Source: Metridium senile (Eukaryota > Cnidaria > Anthozoa > Actiniaria > Metridiidae). From it: DNA of 64,000 nt. Both the position numbers and the translations under genes were made by a program. Under the pieces are notes generated by a model. The model was given only the letters and a program-made list of their open reading frames with translations, did not search any database and had not been told where the DNA came from. The first letter of the stretch is position 1. Each line of letters starts with the position of its first letter. Positions 51,615-64,000 of the stretch are shown piece after piece. The DNA is taken from positions 908,501 to 972,500 of the forward strand of contig OX459102.1 of NCBI GenBank assembly GCA_949775045.1, read 5' to 3'.

Positions 51615-51800
51615 CAGTGGAACCCCGCCTTACGTCCACCCGCTTAATACGGCCACCCCGTTATTGCGGCCAGTTTTTAGGTCCCGACGAAATGCATGCC
51701 CATACATTTTCTATAAAATTTACCCGCTTAATACGGCCACCCTGTTAATACGGCCACTTTTGGCTGTCCCTTCGGTGGCCGGTTTAAAGGGGTTCTACTG
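51615..51800. mobile_element. CAGTGGAACCCC-ended MITE, duplicate of copy 2
   Basis: Equivalent of 15900-16085, carried along in the block duplication and almost identical. Confidence 0.8.
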
Positions 51801-54800
51801 TAATATATGACGAGTCGAAGCCGTCTCTAGTTCATTCATATTTTACTAAAATTGTCAAGATAAAAGTAAACCTGTCCGGGAAAATTCAAGTTGAAACTTA
51901 TGCCAATCAGGACGAAATCTGTATGAGATTTACAGAACTCGTCACGGCGGACGTGATTTCTTTTGTAAAATTCGCATTAATTATTCATGAATTTAATAAA
52001 GATAAATAAAAAGCAAGGATTACTCACTGAATTGATGGTAAACTTGTTACTCCCTCCAGTAAGAGAGTACTTTAGTTTAGCGTTAACTCCAGAATCAATG
52101 TCTACAGCCGTTACGTAACAAACACCAGCTCCTCTGGCCATATTCTCAGCCACGGTGCAATTATACATGTCTTTAGGAAACTTGGGAGGGTTGTCATTGA
52201 CGTCATCAACAATCACCTTGACAACGGTAGTTGCCTGCCTTGGCTGTGCTCCATGATCCTTTGCGGTTATACTAAGAGAATACACAGATTGTGTTTCATA
52301 GTCCAGAAGTTTTGAATTGGTGATTTTGCCAGTGTTTGGGTGAACAGTAAACGTCCCCGTCGTTCCAGTATAAGTTACTTTACCATTATTACTATAGTCG
52401 GGATCCGTTGCAATAACTTCCCCCACTAGGGTACCCACGGCTTTATTCTCAGCAATATGGAATGTGTACGGGCCGTTGAAGACTGGGCTGTTGTCATTTA
52501 TATCAAGGACATCGATGAAAACTTTACATGTTGAGCTTTTGGATGGAATTCCACCGTCTCTTGCCTCTATGGTTAGGTTGTAAGTGGGTGTGGTCTCACG
52601 GTCCAAAGAAGAATACAGTTTGATAGCACCTAGAAAATAACTTACATAAATCAGTAATAATAAAGACTTTATTAATTAACGTGTATGCAGAATTCTCGTT
52701 TACAATATATAGTAAATTAATATGGTGGACACCTATCTACCTATCTATGGATAAAAAATTACTTGTAAAGAGTGCACGCTATGAATCTCCAGTTTCACAG
52801 TATCTATTGCAACGCCGTGCTATTTAAAAAGGCGCATTTTCACAGGCTAAGCCTTGATTTGTTGTTAAAATATTCGCAAATCCTAAGCAAAGCACGAAAA
52901 TATAACACATTTGGTTTTATTCTGAATTGAGAGTAACCCTGTGTAAATGTGTCTTTTGTCAAATAGTGCAGCGGTCCTAGACACCATGAAAATGGAGTAT
53001 TCTTCAGCAACTTCTGTTGGAACTGCATTGTGGGACATGTTTTCATGATACACAGTTTATCTAAGTTGTATACAGCTAATTCAAATAACGTTGAATACTC
53101 TATAGTGTATTCCAAGACCAAAGGTCATTGTGGGTATCATTGAAATAAAAAATAAATGTATATATATATCTTATTAGACAGTTTGATGTGTAATATGGCT
53201 CGATATTTTACGAGTGAAACGCTATATTTTGACGAGCCTCCGGGCGATTATTAGTTATTTATTATCCAATCAAAAGATTTTTGTTTATATTTGTACTTGT
53301 CTATGACTAGTTGGATAATAAACATCGATATTTACTCCCTATAACTAGCTCGTATATTGTTTTGAATGGAATGCACCAACTATAAAATAATTTATTCAGT
53401 ATATATTTTACTTTGAGCAATGTGCGCATCATAAATGCATTCAGTCGGTCTTGCAATGCACTATTCAGTATGCAGTATTGTCTGTATATTATATATATGT
53501 GATTACCTGTACTACTGTCTATAGTAAACTTGTTTTCAGTGTTGCCCCCGACAATACTATACATCACACGCCCACGTGGACCAGTGTCGCCATCTCGAGC
53601 GGTCAGCGTTATCACCACAAAGCCTTTGCTATCATTTCCTTTGACCTTCGCGTTATATGTCGGAGAATCGAATTCTGGCGTATGGTCATTCACGTCTTCT
53701 ATTGTAATCATGGTATGGACTGTAGCTTTCTTGATTGGCTGGCCTTGGTCACGTGCCTCTATAGTAAGGCCGTATTGACTCCGGGTATTGAATACAGGTG
53801 GATTATTGACTGATATCAACCCTGGTAAGAATAATCACAATAATAGCTGTTACTATAGTTACATGCAAATGATTTTTAACAATGGATTCAAGATGAGGCT
53901 TTCGGGCCAAGTTTTTGTTTGTTTACCCAAGATGCTAACTAACATACTATAAATCGAATCGAAATATGACCACTTCTACTTGTTCATCACCATCTAGCCT
54001 CACGTTCATGTTGGAACACATGGAGTTTTCACGTGTAAGTGAGGCTCAGTCAAGAACCAACAGCATTAAAATCGCCAAATCGCTACATTTATGAACCAAC
54101 TCAAAGTTATCAAATATCATCAACTACGCAAAGTGTAAAAGTATGACCACTTTTAAGATATTTCATGCACGCAAGTATTAAAATTGATGGCAACACTTCG
54201 AATTAGTGTTTATACTTTAGTATATATAAGCGAATACTAAACAGTCATCAGCATGCATCCCTCTTAAGTGACGTCATAGTTACCTGTTTCTTGATTGATT
54301 GTAAACGTGGTATAGCTGTTGCCATTGGTGATGAAATATTCAACTTTGCCATTCACTCCACTATCAATGTCAGTCGCAGAAACCTAAAGCGTTCAAAAGA
54401 TATTCAACAACAATCGTAGGCCGTGATTAAATTCGTGACACTTTTGCTTCATCACCCCTTACAATAGTTTTAGTTTACAAAGCTCTCAAGCTACTTTCCC
54501 TTTTTCAGGGTAGACGTATTTTTTTTCGACGTTTTACAAGAGTGTTTTTACTTGCGTGATATTCTTGTTATTAATTGTCACAACCCTGTCTTACATGAAA
54601 AAGAGCAATTTGTACGTGAAGCTTGGTAAATCATTTTTTTGTAAGGCTGATAAAAAAGTGTATATATATATACGTATCAAAAAATACCGTATGAAATCTT
54701 GAAAACAACACCATTACCATATATGGTATTGTAGGTGAGAAGTAACAAAAGACTTTGATTAGCGCGCGAGATTTTTGTTTTAACAGGTTGATATTTCAAC

Positions 54801-55264
54801 AGAACAATAGGCATATCTTTGATACGGTTAATATTCATTAACTCTTTCATGTTTCTTTCACATTCTTTTCTAGTCATTAGGCTCATTTTGCATCAGTTTT
54901 CCGGCTGACATACACGTAATTTCAATATCAATTCCCATAATCCATCTCGGTAAGTTACAGATTTTATGATCTATGATGTAATACAATGTGATGCTTATAG
55001 ATTGCTTTTTACATACGCCTCGATGCTTTGAACACACACACCCCTACAACCCCACCGTTCCTTAAATTAAACGTCAATGGAAGTCAACTTTCTTTTCAAA
55101 CGATCTATGCATCATTACCCTGCAGTGTCTGACTATCAACTAATGTCTAGTCAAATACAGTCTAACTGTAATGTCGCTTCCCATAATCCTTCACGGTCTC
55201 TATATGATCTATAACCTATGATTATTGGCAAGACACACTTGTTAGCCTAGATGTAGAATAGACC

Positions 55265-55438
55265 AATTCGGCTAACGTGTTGCTATGTACGTTTCCACCC
55301 AATTCAAATCTTTTGGGAATAAGATTTTTTGTCTTATGTATTTCAATGTCACGTGGAAAATATTTGGAACAAAAGTTTTTATTCCCATAGGTTTTGAATT
55401 GGGTGGAAACGAACATAGCAACGCGTTAGCCGACTAGG
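55265..55438. mobile_element. Hairpin MITE, duplicate copy
   Basis: Equivalent of 20181-20353, with a few substitutions. Confidence 0.7.
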
Positions 55439-55825
55439 CCTATGGCTGATTATTGTGATGGTATTAGGTAGAATTCTGTTACCTTGACCACAGTGGTTCC
55501 TTTAGTAGACAACTCTTTGACAGTAGCTTGGTAAACCCTTGATTGGAATATAGGATCGTTGTCATTGACGTCAATCACCGTGACAACCATTGTGCATATA
55601 GAATACAAAGCAGGAGAGCCTCGATCTGATACCTTTATGGATAAATACGATTTCCTGTAGAAAACAATAACAACATTTTAATAGCCACGTCATGACTTAC
55701 AATATTACTTGATTGTATCATAGATAGATAGATCGATATTTTCGATTTTTTTTTAATCAAGTTTATCGTTTCATGCACCTTGAGGATAAAAAATTGAATG
55801 TTTTCTTGAAAAGTAATTTTTAGGT

Positions 55826-56810
55826 GATTTCGCGCGCGCACTCCCGGTTAGTAAATGCCAATCAGAAGCATTTCTGTCGCATCGCCAACAGTTCCAAGAT
55901 GGCGTCTTCGAGAGAGTTGTTCCCCGTGTTAACCCTCGATAAATACATCCTATGTTACTTGGACAATAAAAGTTCACTGCTGCTCTATCAGGGATAAAAA
56001 TGAATAAAAACAAAACGCAAATGTCTAAAAGTAACCGAAATTGTTTTGGTCTCGATAATAATAACAACTAGACACTCCAAGAGTGTGAAGTCGGGCTACG
56101 TCAAAAAGTAGCTAGTGAATAGAGAGTGTATAAGAATATATAACACCTAAATATTTTTTTCATTTTATATTTAATATAATACAATGATACGTTTTTTTAG
56201 TATACAATAATTTAATATCTATAAATTTAAATATTATTGACTGGTGCATACAAAGTATACTTCTGATCATTGCTGAGAACATGCATGACTTTAAAAACAT
56301 AAACTTCAGACAGTTTAACGAACTTAAATCAAGAAAACAAATGATTCATACAATTTTACTTGCTACACTGAATAATGAATATTACTTGCAAACCAAGAAA
56401 CACGTGTTATGAAGTTGAAATGGTTCGTTTGAAAATTACTCTTGATATATTTGATATATATAATTAATTGTACTTTTACCGAAATATAAAGCTTATATAT
56501 CCATGCATGTCCATATCAGACGATTTTCCACTCACGGGATCGAAGATGTCGAAATACGATCGAAGTTCTTCAAATCTATTTTTTGACACGAAGACGACGA
56601 TGAACTTGAAAACTAACACTCCATGTACATACTTTGATCAATAAAAAGCTAAATTACGACGACTTTAAGTGTTGATTGAGAGATTCAACTGCTTTTTAAA
56701 CCATTTTGAATGAAAGGTGTTTTAGCCGTAAGTCGGCCATCTTGGTTTCGGTGTGGTGAAGCACAACTTCTGGGTTTGGGTTACCTGTGGTTTCCAAAAC
56801 GCGACACGAC

Positions 56811-56865
<55 letters not shown>

Positions 56866-57090
56866 TGGCAAAAAGGTAAAACTAAAGTCGGGCCCCCTGC
56901 GGGTAGCCCGACTAATAATAAACTTTATTTACGTGTCAATGTATTTAGCTACAAGCTAATTGGGGACACTAACAAATACTAATGATATACTATATGAAAA
57001 AAATGTTAATTAAATATTAAAAATACAAGAGGAGCTCACTATTCGTTTTGACAAACAATCCTTTGCGCGATTCGGAGCGAGATCACTTGA
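55826..57090 (-). mobile_element. MITE family B, copy 4, split by a later insertion
   Basis: Duplicate of 20743-21062. It is interrupted at about 56056-57029 by a composite insertion and resumes with GGAGCTCACTATTCG. Confidence 0.7.
56056..57029. mobile_element. 970-bp composite insertion with LINE tail and (GATA)n
   Basis: The homologous site in the first copy (21003) lacks this DNA. The right part reads on the minus strand as a LINE 3' end (AATAAAGTTTATTATT at about 56915-56935). The middle has (GATA)n at 56812-56866 and a GGGCTACCCGCAGGGGGCCC palindrome-like block. The left part is AT-rich without an ORF. It splits an older MITE-like element. Confidence 0.6.
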
Positions 57091-57664
57091 TTGTTATTTT
57101 TCGATAAAATCCCGTGTGTATTCATAAGAGTATAATTGATATTCAGCTCCCTCGTCTTGATGATAGGTGAGTGTAACTCAAGGAAATCAGGAATACAAAC
57201 TCAGATGTTTAGAAAATCAGTCCATGACCAAATTCGGTCTAAGGAAGTGGCTTTCGGCTTTTTTCAAAGAAAAGGCAGTAAATATTATCAATAATCTTAC
57301 CATCTTTCATAATCAAGTGCTGCATGCATGTAATGTAAGTAAGGAAATCAGGAATACAAACTCCTCCCCGTTTCTCCCCGTAGGGGGAGGGGTTGGAGCA
57401 GCTGTACCGGCAGGTTAAGGCAGTATAATCTTATCATATAATCTTACCATTGTTCATAATCAAGTGCTGCATGTAATGTAAGTTTCCCAGTCTTGGAATC
57501 GAGGTTAAAGGTATTACCAATGTTTCCATAGAGGATGTTATATCTCAGGTCAGCGTTTATTCCTGTATATTGTAACATCGGTAGAAAAGTGAATAAATAT
57601 ATCAAGAACTTTGATACACTATAATGGGTTGGAGAAGACGAAACATTATTGACACTTGTCATTG

Positions 57665-57850
57665 GCAAACGGTTTCAACATTTGTTTCAACATCCGTTCG
57701 ATTTTGTTGAATGGCAATGTTTAAACTCTTTCAACATCAATTCAACATCAATTCAACACGTTTCAACAATGTTGAAAGAAACATTGCCATTCAACAAAAA
57801 TCGAATGGATGTTGAAGCAAATTAATGTTGAAACCGTTTGCCTGGGCCTT
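57665..57850. mobile_element. Palindromic MITE, left-truncated duplicate copy
   Basis: Same as 21660-21841, but a deletion removed its first bases together with the flank that precedes it in the first copy. Confidence 0.72.
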
Positions 57851-58204
57851 AAGGCTTATAGTCATATGGGCCCGGGGGGAGAGGGGAAGGGAAGTCCCTG
57901 TGTGTATTTAAGGTTGTGACTCAAAAGTCAACCAGACTACATGACTCCGTAAGGCTCATTTTATCTTGGTTACTTCAAATAAGCTTATATGCCAAAACCT
58001 TGCATATTGGCCCGGGAGGGGGAGGGGGTGGGGGAGGGGGAGGGGGGTGGCAGAAGTTCCTGTGAAATGTTTTTTTAGGGCCAGACTGAAAATCATTAAA
58101 TATTATTATTATTCATAATAGTAGATGTTGTTCCTAAACCTTTAAATTTTTTAATAATTACTCCTAAACTTTCGGCCTTCGCGGCCATCTTCAGAGGAAT
58201 GAAA

Positions 58205-58500
58205 GATAATTATAATAATAATAATAATAATAATGTGCTTATATAGCGCATATACAATCCTGATCTATGCGCTGTTGCTATAAAAAGTTTAAAATAATAT
58301 GATAAAAATAAAATAAATAAACGAAGAAAATTACAAATGCTTGCTTAAAAAGAATTGTTTTTAGAGATGATTTAAAGGAGGCCAGATCTGTAACATTTCT
58401 TAATGAAGAGGGAAGAGAGTTCCATAGTTCATAAAGGTCGTTACAAGTCGTAAGAAAGAAACAAATTCAGAGCGCATGGATACAACGCGAGGAAATAAAT
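58205..58500 (-). mobile_element. LINE 3' fragment, duplicate of the one at 22190
   Basis: This has the same C-terminal ORF2 remnant and (ATT)n tail as 22190-22470, with a longer tail (about nine triplets). It lies in the copied intron 9. Confidence 0.72.
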
Positions 58501-59095
58501 TATTATTATTACAATAAACAAACCTGTATCTTTGTCTGTGGCGGTAACCTGTCCAATATCACTCCCTAGTGCAGCGTCCTCACTTGCATTTTCATTGTAT
58601 ACCTTCTTGCTACAGACTGGTTCATGATCGTTAGCATCAAGTACATTGACAGTGACTGACGTCTCATCGTACAGCCCACCACTATCCGCTGCACGAACTG
58701 TTAGTTGATATGATGACTTTGCTTCACGATCTAGTACTCGCTTTGTACTAATGATTCCACTTGATGAGCCAATGATAAAGGAATTGGTATCTCCACTGTG
58801 AATAGTGTATGTTATTTTACTGTTGCTCCCAGCATCCGCGTCTACAAGAATATGTTAAAACAATCAATGTCATTAACGTTGTCCACGTAAAGTAGAGATA
58901 TACGGGTTTGCTGCCGAGTTGGGCAGAATTTGCATTAAAAAACGTATGCTATATTGAGTTCAAAAAGATCTAGAATTTTGTCAAAAGATCATCTTTGATC
59001 ACTGCATATTTAAAAAAAAGAATTTTTAACATGTTTCGTAAAGTTAATTACTGTGAATTTAATTAATTTAATAAAGGGGACAAATCATTCTAAAA

Positions 59096-59230
59096 GGGCC
59101 CGTAACATCTAGGGCCGAAACATCTGGGGGCTAAACATCTGGGGGCTAAACATCTGGGGCCGAAACATCTGGGGGCGAAACATCTGGGGCCGAAACATCT
59201 GGGGGCGAAACTTTTGGGGCGAAACACCCG
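59096..59230. repeat. 15-bp minisatellite next to copied exon 8
   Basis: About nine CGAAACATCTGGGGG-type units occupy the position equivalent to 23040-23225. The unit number and variants differ from the first copy. Confidence 0.85.
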
Positions 59231-60199
59231 GCATTCATTGACACACCTTGTGCTTGTACTTGTATGACTTGTCTACGAATGTCGCTATTTTCATACACAC
59301 TACCAACATATTTATCAACTGGAAATACAGGTGGGTTATCGTTTATGTCAGTCACTACAATAGCTACCTCTACCTCGACCCTCAGTACTGGACGACCTTG
59401 ATCGTTTGCAATAACCAGCAGATTATACATACTCTTTGTCTCGCGGTCCAGCTTCTTGAGAAGTATAATTTTACCGGTAGAGTCTATGGAAAAGGCTTTA
59501 TCTTGTGAATCAAGTATTTTCAGAGTATACGTGACGGTACCTCTATCTGGGTCAGTGGCAGCAAAGTCTGCAATCTGTTTATTGACAGTCGCCGTAGTGT
59601 TCTCAGCTACATTGAATGTACACCGTCCATTAGCGACGCACAGGTTATTGAATACAGGCCGCTCATTGACGTTGAGAACGGACACAACTAGGCTAGTACT
59701 GGCAGAATAACGACCGTCTGTTACAGTAATCTGTAGAATGTATTGGTTATGTTGTTCGTAGTCTAAAACTGATGTCGTTGTCACTTTACCAGTGGGCTTA
59801 TCAATTTGAAATTTACCAAACCCATTCACCAAACTGTATTGCAGAACTGCTGTGGAATCGTCGTCACTTGCCATCATCAAAGCAACCGAAATATCACGAG
59901 GCCTGTTTTCGTAGACGTTCGCATAGTACTTGTTGTATTTAAACTTGGGTTTATTATCGTTGATATCCTTAACATGGACAGTGACTACTGTACGTCCCTT
60001 GTGACATGCGTTGTCCTTATCCTTCGCTAGCACGGTCAAATCGTAACGAGCTTGTTTTTCGTGGTCTAGTCGGCCAGTAGTTGTGATTCGACCCGACCAA
60101 GAATCGATTTTAAACGGCCCATTGCTAGTGTCGGTAAAGGAATACTCCAGACTGTAAAGTATAAGGCAAAGTATGAATCCATTAGTCGTGGGGGATTGC

Positions 60200-60450
60200 A
60201 AGGTTGGCGAAGGGTGAAGGGGTAAGGGGTAAGGGGGATAAGCAAGTAACCATACAGACAAACAGACAGCTAGAAAAACAGACAGACAGACGGGCGGACA
60301 GACAGACAGACAGCATGTAAGGCAGGCGAGATGAAAAAAAACCTCACAGAAACACAAACAGGCAGAGAGACGAGCGAAAGACAGAAAAACGGACAGACGG
60401 ACAGACAGATGGACGGGCAGACGGACGGGCAGACGGACGGGCTAACAAAC
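60200..60450. repeat. Simple repeats in copied intron 7
   Basis: Shorter equivalent of 24215-24475: GGGGTAA-type, CAGA and GGACGGGCAGAC tracts. Confidence 0.85.
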
Positions 60451-61117
60451 GGACAGTATTCAATGTGAGGAAATTGTATTCACCTGTATTGATTAACACT
60501 AGACTTAACTTGTGTGACATATTGCGGTACATTTTGTTCTTCGTCAGTGTAGACTACAAAGTTATCTTGTGAAAACAACGTGTCCCACATTGAAAGCTTG
60601 AACTCGTTAATGTTTTCTTGTCCTTGTACGGCGACGAAGACAAGCTGTTGACAACAAGAACATGAGGATGGCTACCAGCTCATAGTAGAACTACGTTATA
60701 TTGTACTGTTATCAAATGAATAATGTAACGCAAAGAACAAACAATAGAATGATTTAAATATGTATGTAACGCAGCTCATAATCACGTAATGGCGTAAACA
60801 TGCTATTTTGCGTTATGTTTTAATGTCAACAAATATATAATATTATATAATACAAAGCACAAACAGTAAAATGACGTAATGACGGGATATCTGTTTTGTG
60901 TTATGATGTAATGTGATTCAAATGTTTATAATAATAATAATACTTTATTTCTTAAAAACGCATTTAAAACTCTCAATGCTTTTTACATGATAAAAATATA
61001 TATATATAGGAAATGATAAAACAATGAAAAAATTATGCAAAACGAAACGAAGAAAAATGTTTAAAACTTTGTATGTACATATCAGTAAAAAAGAAAAATA
61101 TAAATTATATCTATAAT

Positions 61118-61645
61118 TTAGGTGTTGAATAAAAATGTTTTTGTTCTCTTCTTAAATGTTTCAACTGAGGAAGATTCCTTAATCTCGATTGGCAGATAAT
61201 TCCAAAGCTTCGGGGCACAAACAGAAAAAGCCCTTTCGCCAAAAGTTGATGTTTTTGATAGTGGAACGGTGAGTAGGTTCTTGTCATTAGACCTTAGGTT
61301 ACGTTGCTGCTTGTATGGAACTAGTAGACTGGATAAATAGTCCGGTGCTAAACCGTTCAACGCCTTATAAGTTAAAAGCAAGATCTTAAAGGTGATACGA
61401 TTACGTACTGTCAACCAGTGAAGATTTCTTAATATTGGTGTTACGTGTTCCTTTCGATTAGTTAAACTAACTAACCTAGCAGCAGCGTTTTGAATCTTTT
61501 GAAGTCTGTCAAGTTCTTGAGAGGGTAGACCAAACAGCAAACTGTTACAAGTGTCCAAACGAGACGTTATAAACGCATGAACTAGGCGTTCAGTTGTAGA
61601 GGCATCTAGGTACTTTCTAATTTTCCCAATGTTACGTAGTGCCAA
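61118..61645 (-). pseudogene. LINE ORF2 C-terminal domain, out of frame
   Basis: This continues the LINE polyprotein: ALRNIGKIRKYLDASTTERL, RLDTCNSLLFGLP, LQKIQNAAARLV, and APKLWNYLPIEIKESSSVET, ending FLFNT. These are conserved C-terminal blocks of CR1-like elements. The frame differs from the reverse transcriptase part because of a small indel around 61670-61680. Confidence 0.88.
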
Positions 61646-63765
61646 TGAAGAACTACTACAAATATTACTATTACCTTCAGATTTAGATGCTTGTCGATGA
61701 GAAGACCCAAGTTCATGGCTTTTGATTTAGTATCAACAGAAGCATTGCCAATTGTGATGGAAGATAAGCTAGGCACATTTCTTTTAAAGTTGGAGAAGAT
61801 ATGTACCACTTCTGTCTTCGAGTCATTCATTGAAAGCTTATTTTCAGCAGACCACGCCTTAATATCACTAGCACATGCTTCCAACTTCTGGATAGAAGAT
61901 AGTCTGCTACCAGCATTCATCACAACATATATTTGGGAATCATCCGCATAAAACATAGAGTCAATACCGTGAGTTCTAATAAGATCTTCAATCGGGCTAA
62001 CATATAACGAAAACAACAAAGGACCCAGTACTGAACCTTGGGGGACTCCTCTTGTAACAGAACGTGTAGAGGAATCAACATTGTTGACGGTGACATACTG
62101 ACTACGCTGTTGTAGGTAGGAATGGAACCAGGATAGAGCTGTACCAGATATACCAAATCGTTTCTCAAGTCGCGCAAGGAGTACGTGATAATCTACAGTA
62201 TCAAAGGCGGCAGAATAATCTAGTAGCACTAGCAAAACCTCCATACCACGATCAAGAGCTAAAAGCAGATCGTTTGTGACTCGCACAAGCGCGGTCTCAA
62301 CACTATGATGACGACGATATGCAGATTGAAGCGGAGATAGAAGATTGTTCTCTTGAAGGTAACTATTAAGTTCCATAGCAACAACCCTTTCGAGCGTCTT
62401 TAACAAGAATGGTAGGTTGGAAATAGGTCGATAATTACAAAGTTGTTCACAGTCGAGAGATTTCTTTTTCAAGCAAGGTACCACACGAGCCATCTTTAAC
62501 TCAGTAGGGATGTAACCAGTAGATAGTGATGTATTAATTATATCTGATATTGTAGGAGCCAGAACATCAACACAGGCCTTGAGGATGCAAGTAGGAAAAG
62601 GATCCAATACACATGACTTAGACGGAGACTTGAGAATGAGAACCTTAATAGCCTCATTGTCAATAGGATGGAATTCTGACAGACAACAAGGTGCACGTAT
62701 GTCCAGATGATCAAATGTTGGTATTGTGGGGACAGTAGTAGAAAAGAGCCTTTCAATCTTGTCATTGAAAAAATTCAAAAAGGACTCAGCAAGTTTGTCA
62801 CCTTTAGGACTTGATGGATAAACTGGTACAGATCTCCCATTCACAAGCTTGTCAACCTTAGCAAACAACTGATGATCATCACAGTTTCCAAGATTGATCT
62901 TATGATAATTAGCTTTGCACTCATTAAGCATATGCTGGTATTTGTCACATTGTTCCTTAAACAACTGTTTGTCAACCTCAAGACCAGTAGTTCTCCACTT
63001 CCGCTCTCTCCGCCTCTTCTCTTTCTTTTCAGCTCGAAGGTTGTCGTTGTACCATGGGGCATGTGGTCGAAGAGTCATCATTCTTGTTTTCATGGGAGCA
63101 TGCTTGTCAAGTAGAAAACGTAATCCAGAGTTATATTGACCAACCAAACCGTCAAGACAGGATTTTGGAGAAGAAATTAGAGACGACTGATTGATATCTT
63201 CAGACATTGATTCGATATTAATATCACGAAGTTTGCGATGAGTAACCAAAACCTTTGTTGGGCGTGGACGAGGGACAGTCAAAGAGCAGGTAATAATTGC
63301 ATGATCAGATGGGAGATCAAACGATGTACTGATACCAGAAACAAAATGATCCAGCTTTCTAACAATAATCAGATCCAGTGTGTGACCGTGCGTATGCGTA
63401 GGAGCGTTGACTAGTTGTTGCAAGCCAAATTGATCAAGTAAATCACGAAATGAAGCGGCATCATTGTTGTTGTCCATCTCTACGTGAAAATTAAAATCAC
63501 CCATTATAATAAGCCTGCCAGGGTAGATAATAAGTTCCTCAAGAAAAGTCGAAAATTCATCAAAGAACATCGAGTTAGTATGACTTTTCTTAGGAGGTGG
63601 TCTGTAGATGGTAACCAGGCGAACAGAGACAGCACCAGATGTAATAATTAAATCAATGTTTTCAAACGTAGTAAACATGCATTGAGGAGTCAATTTAACT
63701 GAAAAACCCTTTTGGTATATCACACACACACCGCCTCCTCTACCAGATCTTGCTACATGGTTCAT
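61606..63765 (-). pseudogene. LINE ORF2: endonuclease and reverse transcriptase (frameshifted)
   Basis: In order: apurinic-endonuclease-like motifs (MGDFNFHVE, LPSDHAIITC), then reverse transcriptase blocks (NYRPISNLPFLLKTLERVV, LLDYSAAFDTVDYH, TRGVPQGSVLGPLLFSLYV, and the catalytic FYADDSQIY). These functions nick target DNA and copy the element RNA into it. The endonuclease start is in another frame (63773-63985, with LGLWNARS and ITETWMKG), separated by a one-base indel near 63775. The C-terminal part is again in another frame (61118-61645), after an indel near 61675. The copy is therefore probably inactive. Confidence 0.9.
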
Positions 63766-63772
63766 AGAATAA

Positions 63773-63985
63773 TTAGGAAGACAGTTGTATCGTAGACACA
63801 GTTACATTATCGCGTTGGTCGCCTTTCATCCAAGTTTCTGTTATAGCCAAGATCGATAATTTCTCAGAGATGACATAGTCACATATAGAAGCAGCTTTTG
63901 TCGTAATAGACCTTGCATTCCACAAACCAAGCTTAGATCTTAAAATAGCATCATTTTGCTGTGACACAGCCTTGATAGGAATCAA
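63773..63985 (-). pseudogene. LINE endonuclease N-terminal fragment, out of frame
   Basis: The sequence has LGLWNARSITTKAASICDY and LAITETWMKGDQRD, the first two motif blocks of the LINE endonuclease. It stops at 63773 because of a single-base indel; the next frame resumes with LPNYSMNHVARSGRGGGVC. Confidence 0.85.
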
Positions 63986-64000
63986 ACATCTTCGTTGAGG

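Larger units (their letters stand above)
46904..60671 (-). pseudogene. Partial second copy of Hedgling (exons 7-17)
   Basis: Exon equivalents: 60484-60671 (exon 7), 59247-60151 (8), 58524-58841 (9), 57448-57562 (10), 55483-55654 (11), 54284-54383 (12), 53507-53821 (13), 52028-52629 (14), 51313-51570 plus 48406-48462 (15, split by an insertion), 47700-47937 (16), 46904-47179 (17, truncated). Sequence and introns match 13990-24930 closely. The lengths are identical except for 3-nt losses in exons 11 and 16, and splice sites are kept (exon 8 donor now GTGTGT). Differences include SLEYSF for RLEYSF and FTVHPN for FTIDPN. The copy ends in mid-exon 17 at 46904 and is interrupted by a transposon, so it cannot make a normal Hedgling as it stands. 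Exons 1-6 could lie beyond the LINE to the right. Recent duplication and haplotype misassembly are both possible. Confidence 0.85.
60929..64000 (-). mobile_element. CR1/L2-type LINE retrotransposon, 5' end beyond window
   Basis: The element runs right to left and ends in an (ATT)n tail at 60929-60942, the 3' tail style of CR1/L2-like LINEs. It holds endonuclease and reverse transcriptase regions broken by two frameshifts and a roughly 190-bp 3' UTR. It inserted into the start of the 77-bp minisatellite region of the duplicated Hedgling block, cutting off the homology at about 60928. Confidence 0.88.

Overview
The window is AT-rich animal DNA packed with short introns, inverted-repeat elements and minisatellites. 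It most likely comes from a non-bilaterian animal, and a cnidarian (probably an anthozoan) is my best guess. The main reason is the large minus-strand gene between position 1 and about 34.9 kb. I reconstructed 28 coding exons (34453 down to 136) whose splice phases all agree and whose reading frame stays open for 3095 codons. They encode a signal peptide, a Hedgehog-type N-terminal signalling (Hedge) domain, a von Willebrand A domain, a beta-rich linker, about 22 cadherin repeats, two Ig-like domains and EGF repeats. That is the architecture of Hedgling, the membrane cadherin with an N-terminal Hedge domain described in sponges and cnidarians. The gene continues past the left edge.

Upstream of Hedgling (38.7-45.8 kb, also minus strand) lies a second complete multi-exon gene for a 1234-residue protein of unknown function. 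It carries a 63-nt exon repeated three times in tandem. From 46.9 kb to 60.67 kb there is a second copy of the Hedgling cadherin region (exons 7 to 17) in the same orientation. The copy stops abruptly inside exon 17. One of its exons is interrupted by a 2.85-kb transposon, and its upstream side is cut by a LINE retrotransposon that fills 60.9-64 kb. It is either a partial tandem duplication or a misplaced second haplotype. The rest of the copied coding sequence is still in frame.

The introns are unusually rich in structured repeats. They include a 77-bp minisatellite (24.9-26.3 kb) whose unit contains the splice donor of the neighbouring exon, an 800-bp run of a 10-bp repeat that splits the VWA domain, and 1.3 kb of CAGA/CAAA-type satellite inside the Hedge domain. 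There is also a tRNA-derived SINE and many hairpin MITEs, several with target-site duplications that I could read (TA, TTAA, TAA or 8 bp). The duplicated cadherin block supplies natural 'empty sites' for some of these insertions.

How the genes might work together: Hedgling is expected at the cell surface, with the Hedge and VWA modules at the tip of a long cadherin stalk. Nothing in the sequence links the 1234-residue gene to it functionally. No tRNA, rRNA or CRISPR gene was seen.
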